From NCBI RefSeq assembly GCF_014698505.1, contig NZ_JACJTD010000001.1, forward strand, positions 62,001 through 126,000: a stretch of 64,000 nt of DNA, in the 5' to 3' direction. Made by a program: the position numbers and the translations under genes. Numbering within the stretch: the first letter of the stretch is position 1; each line of letters begins with the position of its first letter. Under the pieces are notes generated by a model. The model was given only the letters and a program-made list of their open reading frames with translations, was not told where the DNA came from and ran no database searches. This stretch comes from Nostoc foliaceum FACHB-393 (GTDB lineage: Bacteria; Cyanobacteriota; Cyanobacteriia; Cyanobacteriales; Nostocaceae). Of the stretch, positions 18,104 to 26,192 are shown piece after piece.

Positions 18104-18600
18104 ATTCAGATATTTTTCCAACTGATTGAACAGATAACTCCAAATATAGCGGTTCTCGTTTACGTGAGGTACACCCGTAGGGGCACGGCACTGCCGTGTC
18201 CCTACACCTGGCTTTATTAGCTTCAACTCGAATAGGTTGCTAAATATAGCAGTCGTAAATCATTCGTCAAAAGTTAGATTCTCCAATTCTCAATAATTCG
18301 GGAATCTGGACAGTGATAATTTTCATAGATTACATAAATACATAATTATGAAAAACCAAAAACACCTTATTGTTAAGAAAGCGTATAAATAAACCTAATG
18401 CTACCCTTTATAAAACATTTTTTGAATAAAAATAGAGCCATAAAGAAAGACTTAACCCATTTATTTATGTCTTACGAATCAGGTTTACAAGCTTGATTTT
18501 TCTAAAAATTACGAATAAAAATGGAATCAGCAGTTAAGCAATACACAGCTTAATAGCCGCTAAATCTGCTCAACTGTGACACTTATTTCAGGAGAAAATT
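18104..18600 (+). promoter_or_regulatory. Leader region of the precursor array
   Basis: No gene is visible. A dispersed hairpin (GTAGGGGCACGGCA paired with CTGCCGTGTCCCTAC, 18177-18205) lies in the first part. The second half is AT-rich and contains TATAAAT (18394 region), a possible -10 box. From about 18533 the sequence matches the spacers between the tandem genes (GTTAAGCAATACACAGCTTAAT), but with a degenerate hairpin. A strong AGGAGAAAATT ribosome site precedes the first ATG. The array promoter must be here. Confidence 0.5.
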
Positions 18601-18867
18601 ATGGCGAGTATCGCTCTTTCGCAACTAAATACCACTGGTTCTGAACTGTTCCAAGATTCTGAAAGCTTCCTCAACGACCTGAACAATGTTGATTCCATCA
18701 CTATTTATGGTGGTGGTGATTATGGTGATGTTTCTGATGTTTCCGAGGGCATAGAGCCACTTTTAGGTTACGGCATTAAGGGACAAGAGTTCGGATTGTT
18801 AGCCTTTGGAGCTAGCTTGACTGCACACATCGTCAAGTCATATAGCGACACTGATACTTTCTTGTAA
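18601..18867 (+). CDS. RiPP precursor peptide, tandem copy 1
   Basis: 88 residues. The leader, about 1-38, is acidic and hydrophobic (ELFQDSESFLNDLNNVDS, then ITIYGG). Leu lies at -12, Ile at -4 and Gly-Gly at 37-38, so cleavage by the C39 exporter after residue 38 is expected. The 50-residue core starts GDYGDVSDVSEG, continues into a hydrophobic stretch (GQEFGLLAFGASLTAHIVKS) and ends SDTDTFL. It has eight Ser/Thr, one His, two Lys and no Cys. Ser and Thr are the likely targets of the kinase/HopA1 pair encoded downstream. AGGAG lies 8-12 bases before the ATG. The peptide family is not one I can name. Confidence 0.85.
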   Translation: MASIALSQLNTTGSELFQDSESFLNDLNNVDSITIYGGGDYGDVSDVSEGIEPLLGYGIKGQEFGLLAFGASLTAHIVKSYSDTDTFL

Positions 18868-18981
18868 TTGACTACTGAGCCTAGATTGCTCTGTAGAACT
18901 TTTGGAATTAGCGATTAAGCAATACACAGCTTAATCGCTGCCAAATCTGCTCAACTGTGATAATTATTTTAGGAGAAAATT

Positions 18982-19248
18982 ATGGCGAGTATCGCTCTTT
19001 CGCAACTAAATACCACTGGTTCTGAACTGTTCCAAGATTCTGAAAGCTTCCTCAACGACCTGAACAATGTAGATTCCATCACTATTTATGGTGGTGGTGA
19101 TTATGGTGATGTTTCCGATGTTGCTGATGGACTAGAGCCAGTTTTAGGTTATGCCATTAAGGGACAAGAGTTCGGATTGTTAGCCTTTGGAGCTAGCTTG
19201 ACTGCACACATCCTCAAGTCATATAGCGACACTGATACTTTCTTGTAA
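18982..19248 (+). CDS. RiPP precursor peptide, tandem copy 2
   Basis: 88 residues, leader identical to copy 1. The core differs in the middle: VADGLEPVLGYAIKG instead of VSEGIEPLLGYGIKG, and HILKSYSD near the end. It is the only copy with Val before LGY and Ala before IKG. No Cys. The ribosome site AGGAGAAAATT is the same. The spacer before it is 114 bases. Confidence 0.85.
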   Translation: MASIALSQLNTTGSELFQDSESFLNDLNNVDSITIYGGGDYGDVSDVADGLEPVLGYAIKGQEFGLLAFGASLTAHILKSYSDTDTFL

Positions 19249-19361
19249 TTTACTACTGAGCTAGATTGCTCTGTGGAACTTTTGAAATTAGCGATTAAGC
19301 AATACACAGCTTAATCGCTGCCAAATCTGCTCAACTGTGATAATTATTTCAGGAGAAAATT

Positions 19362-19628
19362 ATGGCGAGTATCGCTCTTTCGCAACTAAATACCACTGGT
19401 TCTGAACTGTTCCAAGATTCTGAAAGCTTCCTCAACGACCTGAACAATGTTGATTCCATCACTATTTATGGTGGTGGTGATTATGGTGATGTTTCTGATG
19501 TTTCCGAGGGCATAGAGCCACTATTAGCTTACGGCATTAAGGGACAAGAGTTCGGATTGTTAGCCTTTGGAGCTAGCTTGACTGCACACATCATCAAGTC
19601 ATTCAGCGACACTGATACTTTCTTGTAA
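19362..19628 (+). CDS. RiPP precursor peptide, tandem copy 3
   Basis: 88 residues. The post-GG segment matches copy 1, but Ala replaces Gly in LLAYGIKG, and the end reads HIIKSFSDTDTFL. Apart from residue 2 it is the same protein as copy 6, which points to recent duplication or gene conversion within the array. Confidence 0.85.
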   Translation: MASIALSQLNTTGSELFQDSESFLNDLNNVDSITIYGGGDYGDVSDVSEGIEPLLAYGIKGQEFGLLAFGASLTAHIIKSFSDTDTFL

Positions 19629-19741
19629 TTTACTACTGAGCTACATTGCTCTGTGGAACTTTTGGAATTAGCGATTAAGCAATACACAGCTTAATCGCGA
19701 CCAAATCTGCTCAAATGTGATAATTATTTTAGGAGAAAATT

Positions 19742-20002
19742 ATGGCAAGTATCGCTCTTTCGCAACTAAATACCACTGGTTCTGAACTGTTCCAAGATTC
19801 TGAAAGCTTCCTCAACGACCTGAACAATGTAGACTCCATTACTATTTATGGTGGTAATGCTGATGTTTCCAGTGTTTCCGATGGACTAGAGCCACTATTA
19901 GCTTACGGCATTAAGGGACAAGAGTTCGGATTGTTAGCCTTTGGAGCTAGCTTGACTGCACACATCGTTAAGTCATTCAGCGACACTGATACTTTCTTGT
20001 AA
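19742..20002 (+). CDS. RiPP precursor peptide, tandem copy 4
   Basis: 86 residues. A shorter variable segment follows the leader (GGNADVSSVSDGLEP in place of GGGDYGDVSDVSEGIEP), a net loss of two residues immediately after the cleavage site. The rest is as in the other copies and ends HIVKSFSDTDTFL. The protein is identical to copy 5. Confidence 0.85.
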   Translation: MASIALSQLNTTGSELFQDSESFLNDLNNVDSITIYGGNADVSSVSDGLEPLLAYGIKGQEFGLLAFGASLTAHIVKSFSDTDTFL

Positions 20003-20115
20003 TTTACTACTGAGCTACATTGCTCTGTGGAACTTTTAGAATTAGCGATTAAGCAATACACAGCTTAATCGCTGCCAAATCTGCTCAACTGTGATAATTA
20101 TTTTAGGAGAAAATT

Positions 20116-20376
20116 ATGGCAAGTATCGCTCTTTCGCAACTAAATACCACTGGTTCTGAACTGTTCCAAGATTCTGAAAGCTTCCTCAACGACCTGAACA
20201 ATGTAGACTCCATTACTATTTATGGTGGTAATGCTGATGTTTCCAGTGTTTCCGATGGACTAGAGCCACTATTAGCTTACGGCATTAAGGGACAAGAGTT
20301 CGGATTGTTAGCCTTTGGAGCTAGCTTGACTGCACACATCGTTAAGTCATTCAGCGACACTGATACTTTCTTGTAA
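20116..20376 (+). CDS. RiPP precursor peptide, tandem copy 5
   Basis: 86 residues, identical in protein sequence to copy 4, and the spacer before it is nearly identical too. This is the most recent duplication visible in the array. Confidence 0.85.
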   Translation: MASIALSQLNTTGSELFQDSESFLNDLNNVDSITIYGGNADVSSVSDGLEPLLAYGIKGQEFGLLAFGASLTAHIVKSFSDTDTFL

Positions 20377-20489
20377 TTTACTACTGAGCTACATCGCTCT
20401 GTGGAACTTTTAGAATTAGCGATTAAGCAATACACAGCTTAATCGCTGCCAAATCTGCTCAACTGTGATAATTATTTTAGGAGAAAATT

Positions 20490-20756
20490 ATGTCAAGTAT
20501 CGCTCTTTCGCAACTAAATACCACTGGTTCTGAACTGTTTCAAGATTCTGAAAGCTTCCTCAACGACCTGAACAATGTTGATTCCATCACTATTTATGGT
20601 GGTGGTGATTATGGTGATGTTTCTGATGTTTCCGAGGGCATAGAGCCACTATTAGCTTACGGCATTAAGGGACAAGAGTTCGGATTGTTAGCCTTTGGAG
20701 CTAGCTTGACTGCACACATCATCAAGTCATTCAGCGACACTGATACTTTCTTGTAA
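20490..20756 (+). CDS. RiPP precursor peptide, tandem copy 6
   Basis: 88 residues, starting MSSIAL rather than MASIAL; otherwise the same protein as copy 3. The long DYGDVSDVSEG segment follows the Gly-Gly site. Cys-free. Confidence 0.85.
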   Translation: MSSIALSQLNTTGSELFQDSESFLNDLNNVDSITIYGGGDYGDVSDVSEGIEPLLAYGIKGQEFGLLAFGASLTAHIIKSFSDTDTFL

Positions 20757-20873
20757 TTTACTACTGAGCTACATCGCTCTGTGGAACTTTTGGGATTAGC
20801 GATTAAGCAATATACAGCTTAATCGCTGCCAAATAAATTTGCTCAACAGTAACAATTATTTTAGGAGAAAATT

Positions 20874-21134
20874 ATGGCGAGTATCGCTCTTTCACAACTA
20901 AATACCACTGGTTCTGAACTGTTCCAAGATTCTGAAAGCTTCCTCAACGACCTGAACAATGTAGATTCCATTACTATTTATGGTGGTGGTAGTGAAGTTT
21001 CCAATGTTGCTGACGGACTAGAGCCACTTTTAGCTTACGGCATTAAGGGACAAGAGTTCGGATTGTTAGCCTTTGGAGCTAGTTTGACTGCACACATCAT
21101 CAAGTCATTCAGCGAATCTGATACTTTCTTGTAA
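20874..21134 (+). CDS. RiPP precursor peptide, tandem copy 7
   Basis: 86 residues and the most diverged of the array: GGGSEVSNVADGLEP after the leader, and SFSESDTFL at the end (Glu-Ser replacing Asp-Thr). The spacer before it carries a four-base insertion (CAAATAAATTTGC). It is the last intact unit; a decayed spacer follows. Confidence 0.85.
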   Translation: MASIALSQLNTTGSELFQDSESFLNDLNNVDSITIYGGGSEVSNVADGLEPLLAYGIKGQEFGLLAFGASLTAHIIKSFSESDTFL

Positions 21135-21173
21135 TTTACTACTGAGCTACATTGCTCTTTGGGACTTTTTTAA

Positions 21174-21260
21174 TTAGCGATTAAGCTATGTATGTATTGC
21201 TTAATCGCTACCAAATCTTTTCAACTGTGACAATTATTTTAGGACAACATTTCAAGAATC
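21174..21260 (+). pseudogene. Decayed spacer of a lost eighth array unit
   Basis: After copy 7 the spacer hairpin (21176-21209) and its downstream text (CAACTGTGACAATTATTTTAGGA) continue as in the other spacers. The ribosome site is altered to AGGACAACATT and no start codon or coding sequence follows. A further partial match (GATTAAGCAATTTACAGCTT) lies at about 21298. This looks like the scar of one or more lost units. Confidence 0.6.
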
Positions 21261-21451
21261 AGCTTTCTTGATTACCAAAAACCAGGATAGCCGATTAGAT
21301 TAAGCAATTTACAGCTTCATCAAGCTCAATTAGAGCAGTTGATCAATTTTATTAGTTTTTTTCCTGACTACCGAGCGAGATGATTAAGTAATTAATACTT
21401 AACTTGGCTCACCTTGACTAATTGATCAATGTCTTCTGGGAATCGAAATCC

Positions 21452-21670
21452 ATGTCAAGAATCACCATTTCTGATCTGCATACATCTAATTCAGAAAGTT
21501 TTTTCATAAGCGTGAGCAACGTAGATTATATATCTATATATGCTGGTGCAGATGACGCTCTTTCTCAAATTCTTAACTATGGTGTGAAAAATCTTCAGTT
21601 TGCGCTGTTGGCATTTACTATCTATGGAGTTACAGAGTTAGCAAAATCATTCAATAGTACATCCAGTTAA
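21452..21670 (+). CDS. Divergent RiPP precursor B
   Basis: 72 residues from the ATG at 21452. Leader and core align with the tandem precursors: ISDLHTSNSESFF and NVDYISIYAG match the leader end, with Ala-Gly in place of Gly-Gly. ILNYGVKNLQFALLAF then ELAKSF match LLAYGIKGQEFGLLAF then HIVKSF. No Cys or His; the core is Ser/Thr-rich at its end (SFNSTSS). An in-frame TTG at 21422 would add ten residues but does not align with the relatives, so the ATG was chosen. The ribosome site is poor compared with the array genes, suggesting low expression. Confidence 0.7.
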   Translation: MSRITISDLHTSNSESFFISVSNVDYISIYAGADDALSQILNYGVKNLQFALLAFTIYGVTELAKSFNSTSS

Positions 21671-21863
21671 AAGTTTAAACATCTCTAGACTTGTTTTAAC
21701 ATTCTCTTGATTATTTATTCATACAACCGAAGATAATAGTAGGACTTGTATGATTATTGTAGACATAATTAGGTGGGCATAATAGTTTTTAATCTATTAC
21801 CAATGTCTTCTAAATGTGTGTACAAAATTTTTTAGTTGTTAATCTTGACCCCGATGTGAAGCT

Positions 21864-23054
21864 ATGGCATCATTTCTATTGAGTTCTCAAAATGCTTTTG
21901 ATTACCTAATTCTTCATGGATTATGTACTCAAGATGAAAAATCTTTAAGCAAAATCGAGCTAAAACCTGCTAAAAACTTTAACTTATTAATCAGCTTGCC
22001 AGATGAGCGGAAACTCTTAATTAAGCAAGAGCCTTATAAAAGAGAGGGAAATACTGCTGGTGAGTTTTTGAAAGAATGGCGAGTTCACAATTTTTTGCGA
22101 ACCTTCCCAGAACTAAGCGATATTCGTTCATATTTTTCGGAGGCAGTACATTTTGATGCCAAGAATTCCATCATTGTTTTCAATTATCTAACTAACTATC
22201 GGGATTTGATGGATTTTTATATCGAAAAGAATTTGAAATTCTTTCCTATAGAAATTGCCAACGTAGTTGGAACCACCTTGGCATCAGTCCATCGTCTATC
22301 TATTAACCGTCAAAACTATCAGGAGTTTTTTCAAAATGAGAATACATTCAACCAAGGAACTCCTAACCTGAATCTTGGAATGGATAGAGTTACCCCGGCA
22401 GTTTTTGGCAAGTTGCCCACCGATGGACTGAAATTTTTGTCTCTTTATCAACGTTATGATAGTTTAGGAGAGGCGATCGCAGAGTTGAGTAATGCTTTCA
22501 CCCCGTGTTGTTTAACCCATAATGATCTGAAACTGAACAATATTCTCCTATCTCTGAGTTGGGAAGAAGCTGCTTTTGATCAATCGTCTTCAGATGAGAG
22601 TATTATTCGATTGATTGATTGGGAACGCGGCGCTTGGGGAGATCCTGCTAGTGATTTAGGAACACTGATAGCCAGCTACTTACAACTTTGGCTACATAGC
22701 ATGATGACTAGTAAAACAATGGCTATTCAAGAGTCTTTACGCCTAGCAACAACTCCTCTACATCTGCTCCAACCTTCTATTAGAGAGTTAATAACTGCTT
22801 ATCTTACTGCTTTCCCTGAAATTTTAGAACATCGTCCTGATTTCTTACAGAGGGTTATGCAGTTTTGCGGTTTTGCTTTGATTAAAGCTATTCAAGCCAA
22901 ACTCCAGCACGAAAAAACCTTTGGTAATAAAGGTATTTGCATACTCCAGGTTGCTAAGAGTTTATTATGCCGTCCAGAAGCATCGATATCAACAATTTTT
23001 GGTGTAGATGCATCAGCCCTCTCTCCGATTAACTTATCTCCCGCTTCAAAATAA
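21864..23054 (+). CDS. APH-fold kinase, candidate RiPP Ser/Thr kinase (LxmK/TvaC-like role)
   Basis: A 396-residue aminoglycoside-phosphotransferase-fold kinase. A likely ATP lysine lies in LLIKQEPY (Lys54), the catalytic loop is HNDLKLNN (His219, Asp221, Asn226) and the metal-binding Asp is in RLIDWERGAWGDP (Asp252). In class V lanthipeptide and thioamitide pathways a kinase of this fold phosphorylates precursor Ser/Thr, and a HopA1-type protein then eliminates phosphate to give dehydroamino acids. The HopA1-family gene follows 78 bases downstream and the precursors lie just upstream. Drug resistance by phosphorylation is the alternative but does not explain the neighbours. Confidence 0.82.
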   Translation: MASFLLSSQNAFDYLILHGLCTQDEKSLSKIELKPAKNFNLLISLPDERKLLIKQEPYKREGNTAGEFLKEWRVHNFLRTFPELSDIRSYFSEAVHFDAKNSIIVFNYLTNYRDLMDFYIEKNLKFFPIEIANVVGTTLASVHRLSINRQNYQEFFQNENTFNQGTPNLNLGMDRVTPAVFGKLPTDGLKFLSLYQRYDSLGEAIAELSNAFTPCCLTHNDLKLNNILLSLSWEEAAFDQSSSDESIIRLIDWERGAWGDPASDLGTLIASYLQLWLHSMMTSKTMAIQESLRLATTPLHLLQPSIRELITAYLTAFPEILEHRPDFLQRVMQFCGFALIKAIQAKLQHEKTFGNKGICILQVAKSLLCRPEASISTIFGVDASALSPINLSPASK

Positions 23055-23132
23055 ATTCAAAGTCAACAAGGGGACGCAAACATTTTTGTTTGTCTGTCCC
23101 TATCTCTCCACATCATTGACAGGCAAGGTTTT

Positions 23133-24224
23133 ATGCAACTATTAGATTCGCTGGCAAATCAACTGTCAGATATTCCAGAGTCATTGCAGATATCACTACA
23201 AGATATCGTTCATAAGGTTGAAATCCAGTCCCACCATTGTATTAAACATCCAGACTTTGACCCGGTGGAAGTACCAGAATCAATAGTCTCTCACTTTCAG
23301 CAATTATCTTTAGATTTCCAAAATAAGTTTTTGAGTCATCAACTACGTAGTTTTCTTTACGCTCTCTACTACAACGGCTCATCGAAAAGTCTTTTGTCAT
23401 CCAACGCTGAAGCAACGAATTTGGCTTTGAACCAAAATCTCGAAAACAATACATTATACGGCGTAGATATAGCTTTTTATGATCGCTTACATGAAAATAA
23501 CAGAGGTGTAGGCTACTGGAATCATGATTGGCTGGTTGTCAAAGAAGACACAGATGGTAGTTTGGTGGTGCATAAGAATGGTTTGAGGCTACACATTGAA
23601 CCTGATAGCTTACAACAAGCTGCTAATATCGGTGACTCGGTAGCAATCAGAATGCCTAATAATCTGGTACAAAACGGATTTTATATGGCAGTTGCTAATG
23701 CAGCTATGGCTCGAAATTATCAAACTCTGGTGCGTGTGTACTTCAACTTGACCCCAGAAGGTTCAGTTGCAGTCATGAACGATTTGACTACCCAACTCAA
23801 TGCTATATCTATTGCTTTCTCATTTAAAGCATTGTACAACCCTTCCGATTATGGGCGTTACGACTCAGCAGTGCTTTATTTTGACAAAAAGGACTATGAA
23901 CTTGTTCGTCCAGTCTTAGAGAGGGTATATAGAGAAAATCAATTGCATTTTCAGGAGCAAGTACCTTTATTTACCAAGTTTATAGCACCAGGGTTAGCGA
24001 TCGCTGAAGAACCAGACCGCAAGTTTGGTGACCAAGAAAGTTTTGGTACACACCGCTGCCAAATTGTCGCTAATGGTTTGGTTGAGGCTTGGCAACTAGG
24101 GAATAATACGCCAGCAGATAGGATGTCAGCAATTTTGCGACATTTCTCATTATGGGAAATTGAATTGAAACGTCCTTATCTCAATGCCAACTCGGATGAT
24201 ATCTACACTTCCTTGAATCTCTGA
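23133..24224 (+). CDS. HopA1-family protein, candidate phospho-Ser/Thr lyase (LxmY/TvaD-like role)
   Basis: A 363-residue soluble protein whose C-terminal two thirds match the HopA1 effector family: FYDRLHENNRGVGYWNHDW, then VHKNGLRLHIEP, VRVYFNLTPEGSVAVMNDL, FSFKALYNPSDYGRYDSAVL and a closing GTHRCQIVANGLVEAW. HopA1-like proteins are related to phosphothreonine lyases. In class V lanthipeptide and thioamitide clusters they pair with an APH-fold kinase to dehydrate Ser/Thr. It follows the kinase by 78 bases on the same strand. I did not confirm individual catalytic residues. The N-terminal 110 residues are less conserved and could bind the leader. Confidence 0.8.
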   Translation: MQLLDSLANQLSDIPESLQISLQDIVHKVEIQSHHCIKHPDFDPVEVPESIVSHFQQLSLDFQNKFLSHQLRSFLYALYYNGSSKSLLSSNAEATNLALNQNLENNTLYGVDIAFYDRLHENNRGVGYWNHDWLVVKEDTDGSLVVHKNGLRLHIEPDSLQQAANIGDSVAIRMPNNLVQNGFYMAVANAAMARNYQTLVRVYFNLTPEGSVAVMNDLTTQLNAISIAFSFKALYNPSDYGRYDSAVLYFDKKDYELVRPVLERVYRENQLHFQEQVPLFTKFIAPGLAIAEEPDRKFGDQESFGTHRCQIVANGLVEAWQLGNNTPADRMSAILRHFSLWEIELKRPYLNANSDDIYTSLNL

Positions 24225-24288
24225 ACTGCTGGACGTGATACTCCTGATTCCTGATTGAAGATCATATTTTCGCTGACGAGGTAATTAT

Positions 24289-24591
24289 ATGACTCAAGAA
24301 TTTTCCGAGTCTAATGAACAATTAGATCACAATTTTAACTTTACTAATGAAGAATTAGAACAGATAGTCAAAGCTGTTTCTGCTGGAAAGTATTCCTGGG
24401 CTTGTGTTTTAATCCTACGTTTTGGTGGCTACAATCCTCTCAAATACATACCCTCGCGCACCTACATTCGATTAATCAAAAATAACTGCCGATTTCGCAA
24501 AGCAAACTGTCATCAAACCGATTCTGGGAATTTAGGACTTTTGAAACTAGAGTCAGCCTGGATTCAAGGGCGTAGTGATAAACGTCGTTAA
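24289..24591 (+). CDS. HetP-family protein
   Basis: A 100-residue protein with the HetP core: [20 protein letters not shown] followed by [20 protein letters not shown] and TYIRLIKNN. HetP and its homologues control commitment to heterocyst formation in Anabaena. The C-terminus here is short and basic. It lies 64 bases after the HopA1-family gene on the same strand, so it is probably transcribed with the modification genes. In Anabaena, hetP lies next to hetC, which encodes a peptidase-type ABC exporter; a similar exporter is encoded 3.4 kb downstream here. Whether it regulates the peptide locus or differentiation is unknown. Confidence 0.82.
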   Translation: MTQEFSESNEQLDHNFNFTNEELEQIVKAVSAGKYSWACVLILRFGGYNPLKYIPSRTYIRLIKNNCRFRKANCHQTDSGNLGLLKLESAWIQGRSDKRR

Positions 24592-24638
24592 AACTAAATA
24601 TTAAAAAATAGCATCAGTCTCATAAAATTTCGCATGCT

Positions 24639-24671
24639 AGTTGCTCATAGGGGAAACCTTCATGAGCAACT
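24639..24671. terminator. Hairpin downstream of the hetP-like gene
   Basis: AGTTGCTCAT (24639-24648) pairs with ATGAGCAACT (24662-24671). Only a weak T-rich stretch follows. It is the first of several hairpins separating the two convergent halves of the RiPP locus. Confidence 0.45.
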
Positions 24672-24692
24672 GGCGTTATTATCTCAATTAAC

Positions 24693-24775
24693 CAGGACTT
24701 AGCAAAAACCCTCTACAACTCTTATTACTTGGCGCACTTGGCGGTTCGTTTTTTCATGATTTTGCGTAAGTCCTG
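24693..24775. repeat. Dispersed CAGGACTTA inverted-repeat element
   Basis: CAGGACTT (24693-24700) and AAGTCCTG (24768-24775) bound an 83-base element with AGCAAAAA near one end and TTTTGCG near the other. A related end (GCGTAAGTCCTGATAC) occurs at about 51884. Confidence 0.55.
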
Positions 24776-24792
24776 AACAAGACTTGGGGCGT

Positions 24793-24820
24793 AACAAGGG
24801 GCTTAAACCCCTTGTTTATT
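24793..24820. terminator. Hairpin in the convergent gap
   Basis: AACAAGGGG (24793-24801) pairs with CCCCTTGTT (24808-24816), followed by TATT. It lies 55 bases beyond the stop of the PpiC-type gene on the other strand and could terminate either direction. Confidence 0.5.
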
Positions 24821-24874
24821 CAAGATAGGCAAACTTCCGCCACAACTTACTGTTAAGCATTTTTAGAAGCAGAA

Positions 24875-25657
24875 TTAAGCCTGTATTAACACATCTTTGG
24901 ATACTTGAGGACTAACATCCTTTGTGAATTTTGTCACTATTTCCATAGTGGCAATTTGTGCCTTTAACCAATTAGCAAACAAGTCTTCGATAATTTTCAA
25001 CTGTCGCTGTTCGTCTAATTGAGGTTTAATGATTTCCTCAACGGCAATTATGTGCACTCCTTTTGGAGTAGTTATTGGCTTGAGAATTTGTGGGGGATTA
25101 GCAGCAAAGATGGCTGCTGCGATCTCCGGTCTAAAATCGGTGCGGAGACGTATTCCTTGATATCCTCCAGCCCGGCGCATTTCAGTATTTTGAATGTATT
25201 GGCGGGCGATTTCTTGAAAACTAATTTCACCTTCTTGCAGTGCATAAAACAGTTCGAGAGCTAAATCTTCATCATCCAATATAACTTCATAAGTTACTGC
25301 TCCAACGTAATCTAGTTGGTGTGCATAAAAAAATGGTTCAACTTTGTCTGCAAATAAATGATTGGCTAATTTGGCAGACAGTAACTTAGTTTCGGCTATT
25401 GCTTCAAAGTCGTCTAAAGAAAGATGATATTTTTCTAACCATTCCCAGGTATCTTCTGCTTTGATAAGTCGGTTGGCTAAACGCAGGCTATCTGCGGCCT
25501 GTTGCAGTTCTTCTAAACCAATTTGAATACCTGCCTTTTTCGCTTCATATTCAACAATTTTTCGAGTTGCGATCGCCTCCAATATGCTAGGGATTTGGCA
25601 AGCAAGCTTTATGTGGTCAAGAATATCCTCAGGAGAAACAGTCAATACATTTGACAT
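24875..25657 (-). CDS. PpiC/SurA-type peptidylprolyl isomerase associated with peptide export
   Basis: A 260-residue protein. The N-terminal helical half resembles the SurA/PrsA chaperone domain. The parvulin domain, at about 120-225, has FQEIARQYIQNTEMRRAGGY, RLRTDFRPEIAAAIFAANPP and the closing strand TTPKGVHIIAVEEI. No signal peptide is visible, so it may act inside the cell or travel with the exporter. Genes of this type commonly accompany HlyD and C39-peptidase exporters in cyanobacterial RiPP loci, as here. It may keep the precursors unfolded or assist loading. It lies 535 bases from hlyD on the same strand and is probably separately transcribed. Confidence 0.8.
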   Translation of the reverse strand: MSNVLTVSPEDILDHIKLACQIPSILEAIATRKIVEYEAKKAGIQIGLEELQQAADSLRLANRLIKAEDTWEWLEKYHLSLDDFEAIAETKLLSAKLANHLFADKVEPFFYAHQLDYVGAVTYEVILDDEDLALELFYALQEGEISFQEIARQYIQNTEMRRAGGYQGIRLRTDFRPEIAAAIFAANPPQILKPITTPKGVHIIAVEEIIKPQLDEQRQLKIIEDLFANWLKAQIATMEIVTKFTKDVSPQVSKDVLIQA

Positions 25658-26192
25658 AATCTAATTCCTCCAATTGCTAACCTAAATTAATAGGACGTTA
25701 TTAGTGCTATTCAGACAATATTAATTATATCTATAATGGCTTTTAGATTTAATTATTTATTATTGCCTTTGGTTAATAGTAACTAAATATTTTATCTTGT
25801 GCAACAATAAAATAATTTTGAAGTGATAAATGATTTCTATTATTTGATAAAAGTAGAGTAATTGAAAAAACTAATATCTAAAAGTAAACAATCAAAATAC
25901 AATGTTGATACTACTGCAAGCTAGTCATTCTTTATACAAATTAAATTGCAAGGCTCAGATCCCCGATTTCTTAGAGAAGTCGGGGATCTCGTTATTCACG
26001 AATGATTAAGTAAGGCTATAGTTGATTTACTTTAAGGACAATAATTTGTGCGATCGCATAGACGATCAACGACAGAGGATAACTCTAAAATTTCCTTGCC
26101 ATATGTGGCTTACAGCCCTTTTCATTTATTTAAACCACAACCCCTTGTAGGGACGCACATCTATCTGTGCGCCCCTACCTATGGTGTAATTA
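25658..26192. other. Intergenic region with two hairpins
   Basis: No gene was seen. The first 280 bases are very AT-rich and should hold the promoter of the PpiC-type gene. A hairpin AGATCCCCGATTT-AAGTCGGGGATCT (25957-25989, one mismatch) and a dispersed hairpin GTAGGGACGCAC paired with GTGCGCCCCTAC (26147-26178) follow. Both are placed to terminate the exporter transcript after hlyD. Confidence 0.6.

Larger units (their letters stand above)
18910..21209 (+). promoter_or_regulatory. Conserved intercistronic hairpins of the precursor array
   Basis: Each spacer contains AGCGATTAAGC, a short loop AATACACA, and GCTTAATCGCT: an 11-bp perfect stem. Arms start at 18910/18929, 19290/19309, 19670/19689 (outermost pair lost), 20044/20063, 20418/20437, 20798/20817 and, after the last copy, 21176/21199. 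Each lies roughly 40-50 bases after a stop codon and about 45-60 before the next ATG. No T run follows, so transcript processing or stabilisation is more likely than termination. Confidence 0.75.

Noticed and set aside
18601..21134. Calling the products lanthipeptides
   Set aside because: No Cys in any precursor; only dehydration can be proposed from the enzymes.
18533..21260. Repeat array read as CRISPR
   Set aside because: Units are about 380 bases, contain intact genes with ribosome sites, and lack short direct repeats with unique spacers.
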